Shown: piece by piece, positions 14,066 to 14,066 of the stretch
Layout: every line of letters starts with the position of its first letter
Position numbering within the stretch: position 1 is the stretch's first letter
DNA from: Clostridia bacterium
GTDB lineage: Bacteria; Bacillota_A; Clostridia; Oscillospirales; Acutalibacteraceae
Assembly: GCA_024699005.1 (NCBI GenBank)
Contig: JAILQN010000340.1
Coordinates: 1 to 14,066, forward strand
Length of the DNA stretch: 14,066 nucleotides
Direction of reading: 5' to 3'
Notes under the pieces: generated by a model
Databases searched by the model: none
The model's input: the letters and a program-made list of their open reading frames with translations, nothing else
Told to the model about the DNA's origin: nothing
Program-made: the position numbers and the translations under genes

Positions 14066-14066
14066 C

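Overview
The window looks like part of a chromosome of an uncultured Gram-positive, gut-type Clostridia (Bacillota). The reasons are AAGGAGG-type ribosome binding sites, lipoprotein signal peptides, surface proteins with C-terminal membrane anchors, and a gene content aimed at plant and host glycans. This placement is inference from style and families; there is no rRNA or marker gene in view.

Left part (1-6912, minus strand). An operon runs leftwards from a recognisable promoter at 6884-6912. Its genes are a frameshifted solute-binding lipoprotein gene (6846-5346), an IS110-family insertion (about 3710-5342), an intact paralogue of the solute-binding protein (3699-2194), a surface protein with two carbohydrate-binding-like modules (2171-1071), and a GH99/GH71-like lipoprotein that leaves the window (1074-1). 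No transporter permease or ATPase gene is visible. A divergent AraC-type regulator (7097-7849) probably controls this locus, or the sugar-kinase operon that it begins, or both.

Middle (7842-8700). Downstream of araC lie the remains of a sugar catabolic operon: the first ~40 codons of an FGGY kinase joined to the last ~60 codons of an L-ribulose-5-phosphate 3-epimerase-like protein. These are followed by the C-terminal piece of a calcineurin-like phosphoesterase and a truncated small ORF that runs into a 113-bp repeat. This is a graveyard of stacked deletions.

Right part (8632-13700). One very large secreted, membrane-anchored multidomain protein with a GH28-like beta-helix (8863-13266) has its own promoter and terminators. 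It is bracketed by related repeats: a direct 113-bp hairpin repeat on both sides, and an exact 21-bp motif in inverted orientation. Its codon choice differs from its neighbours, so it looks like an inserted cargo module. The right edge (13907-14066) probably enters another insertion element.

The most striking observation is in the IS110 element. Its non-coding left end can fold into two consecutive internal-loop hairpins like a bridge RNA. The first loop carries a 10-nt arm identical to the left flank and an 11-nt arm complementary to the right flank. Together the two arms tile a reconstructed 21-bp target, every base once. Removing the element on that basis restores a tight operon junction in which GAGGTGA at the upstream stop codon is a plausible Shine-Dalgarno for the downstream gene.
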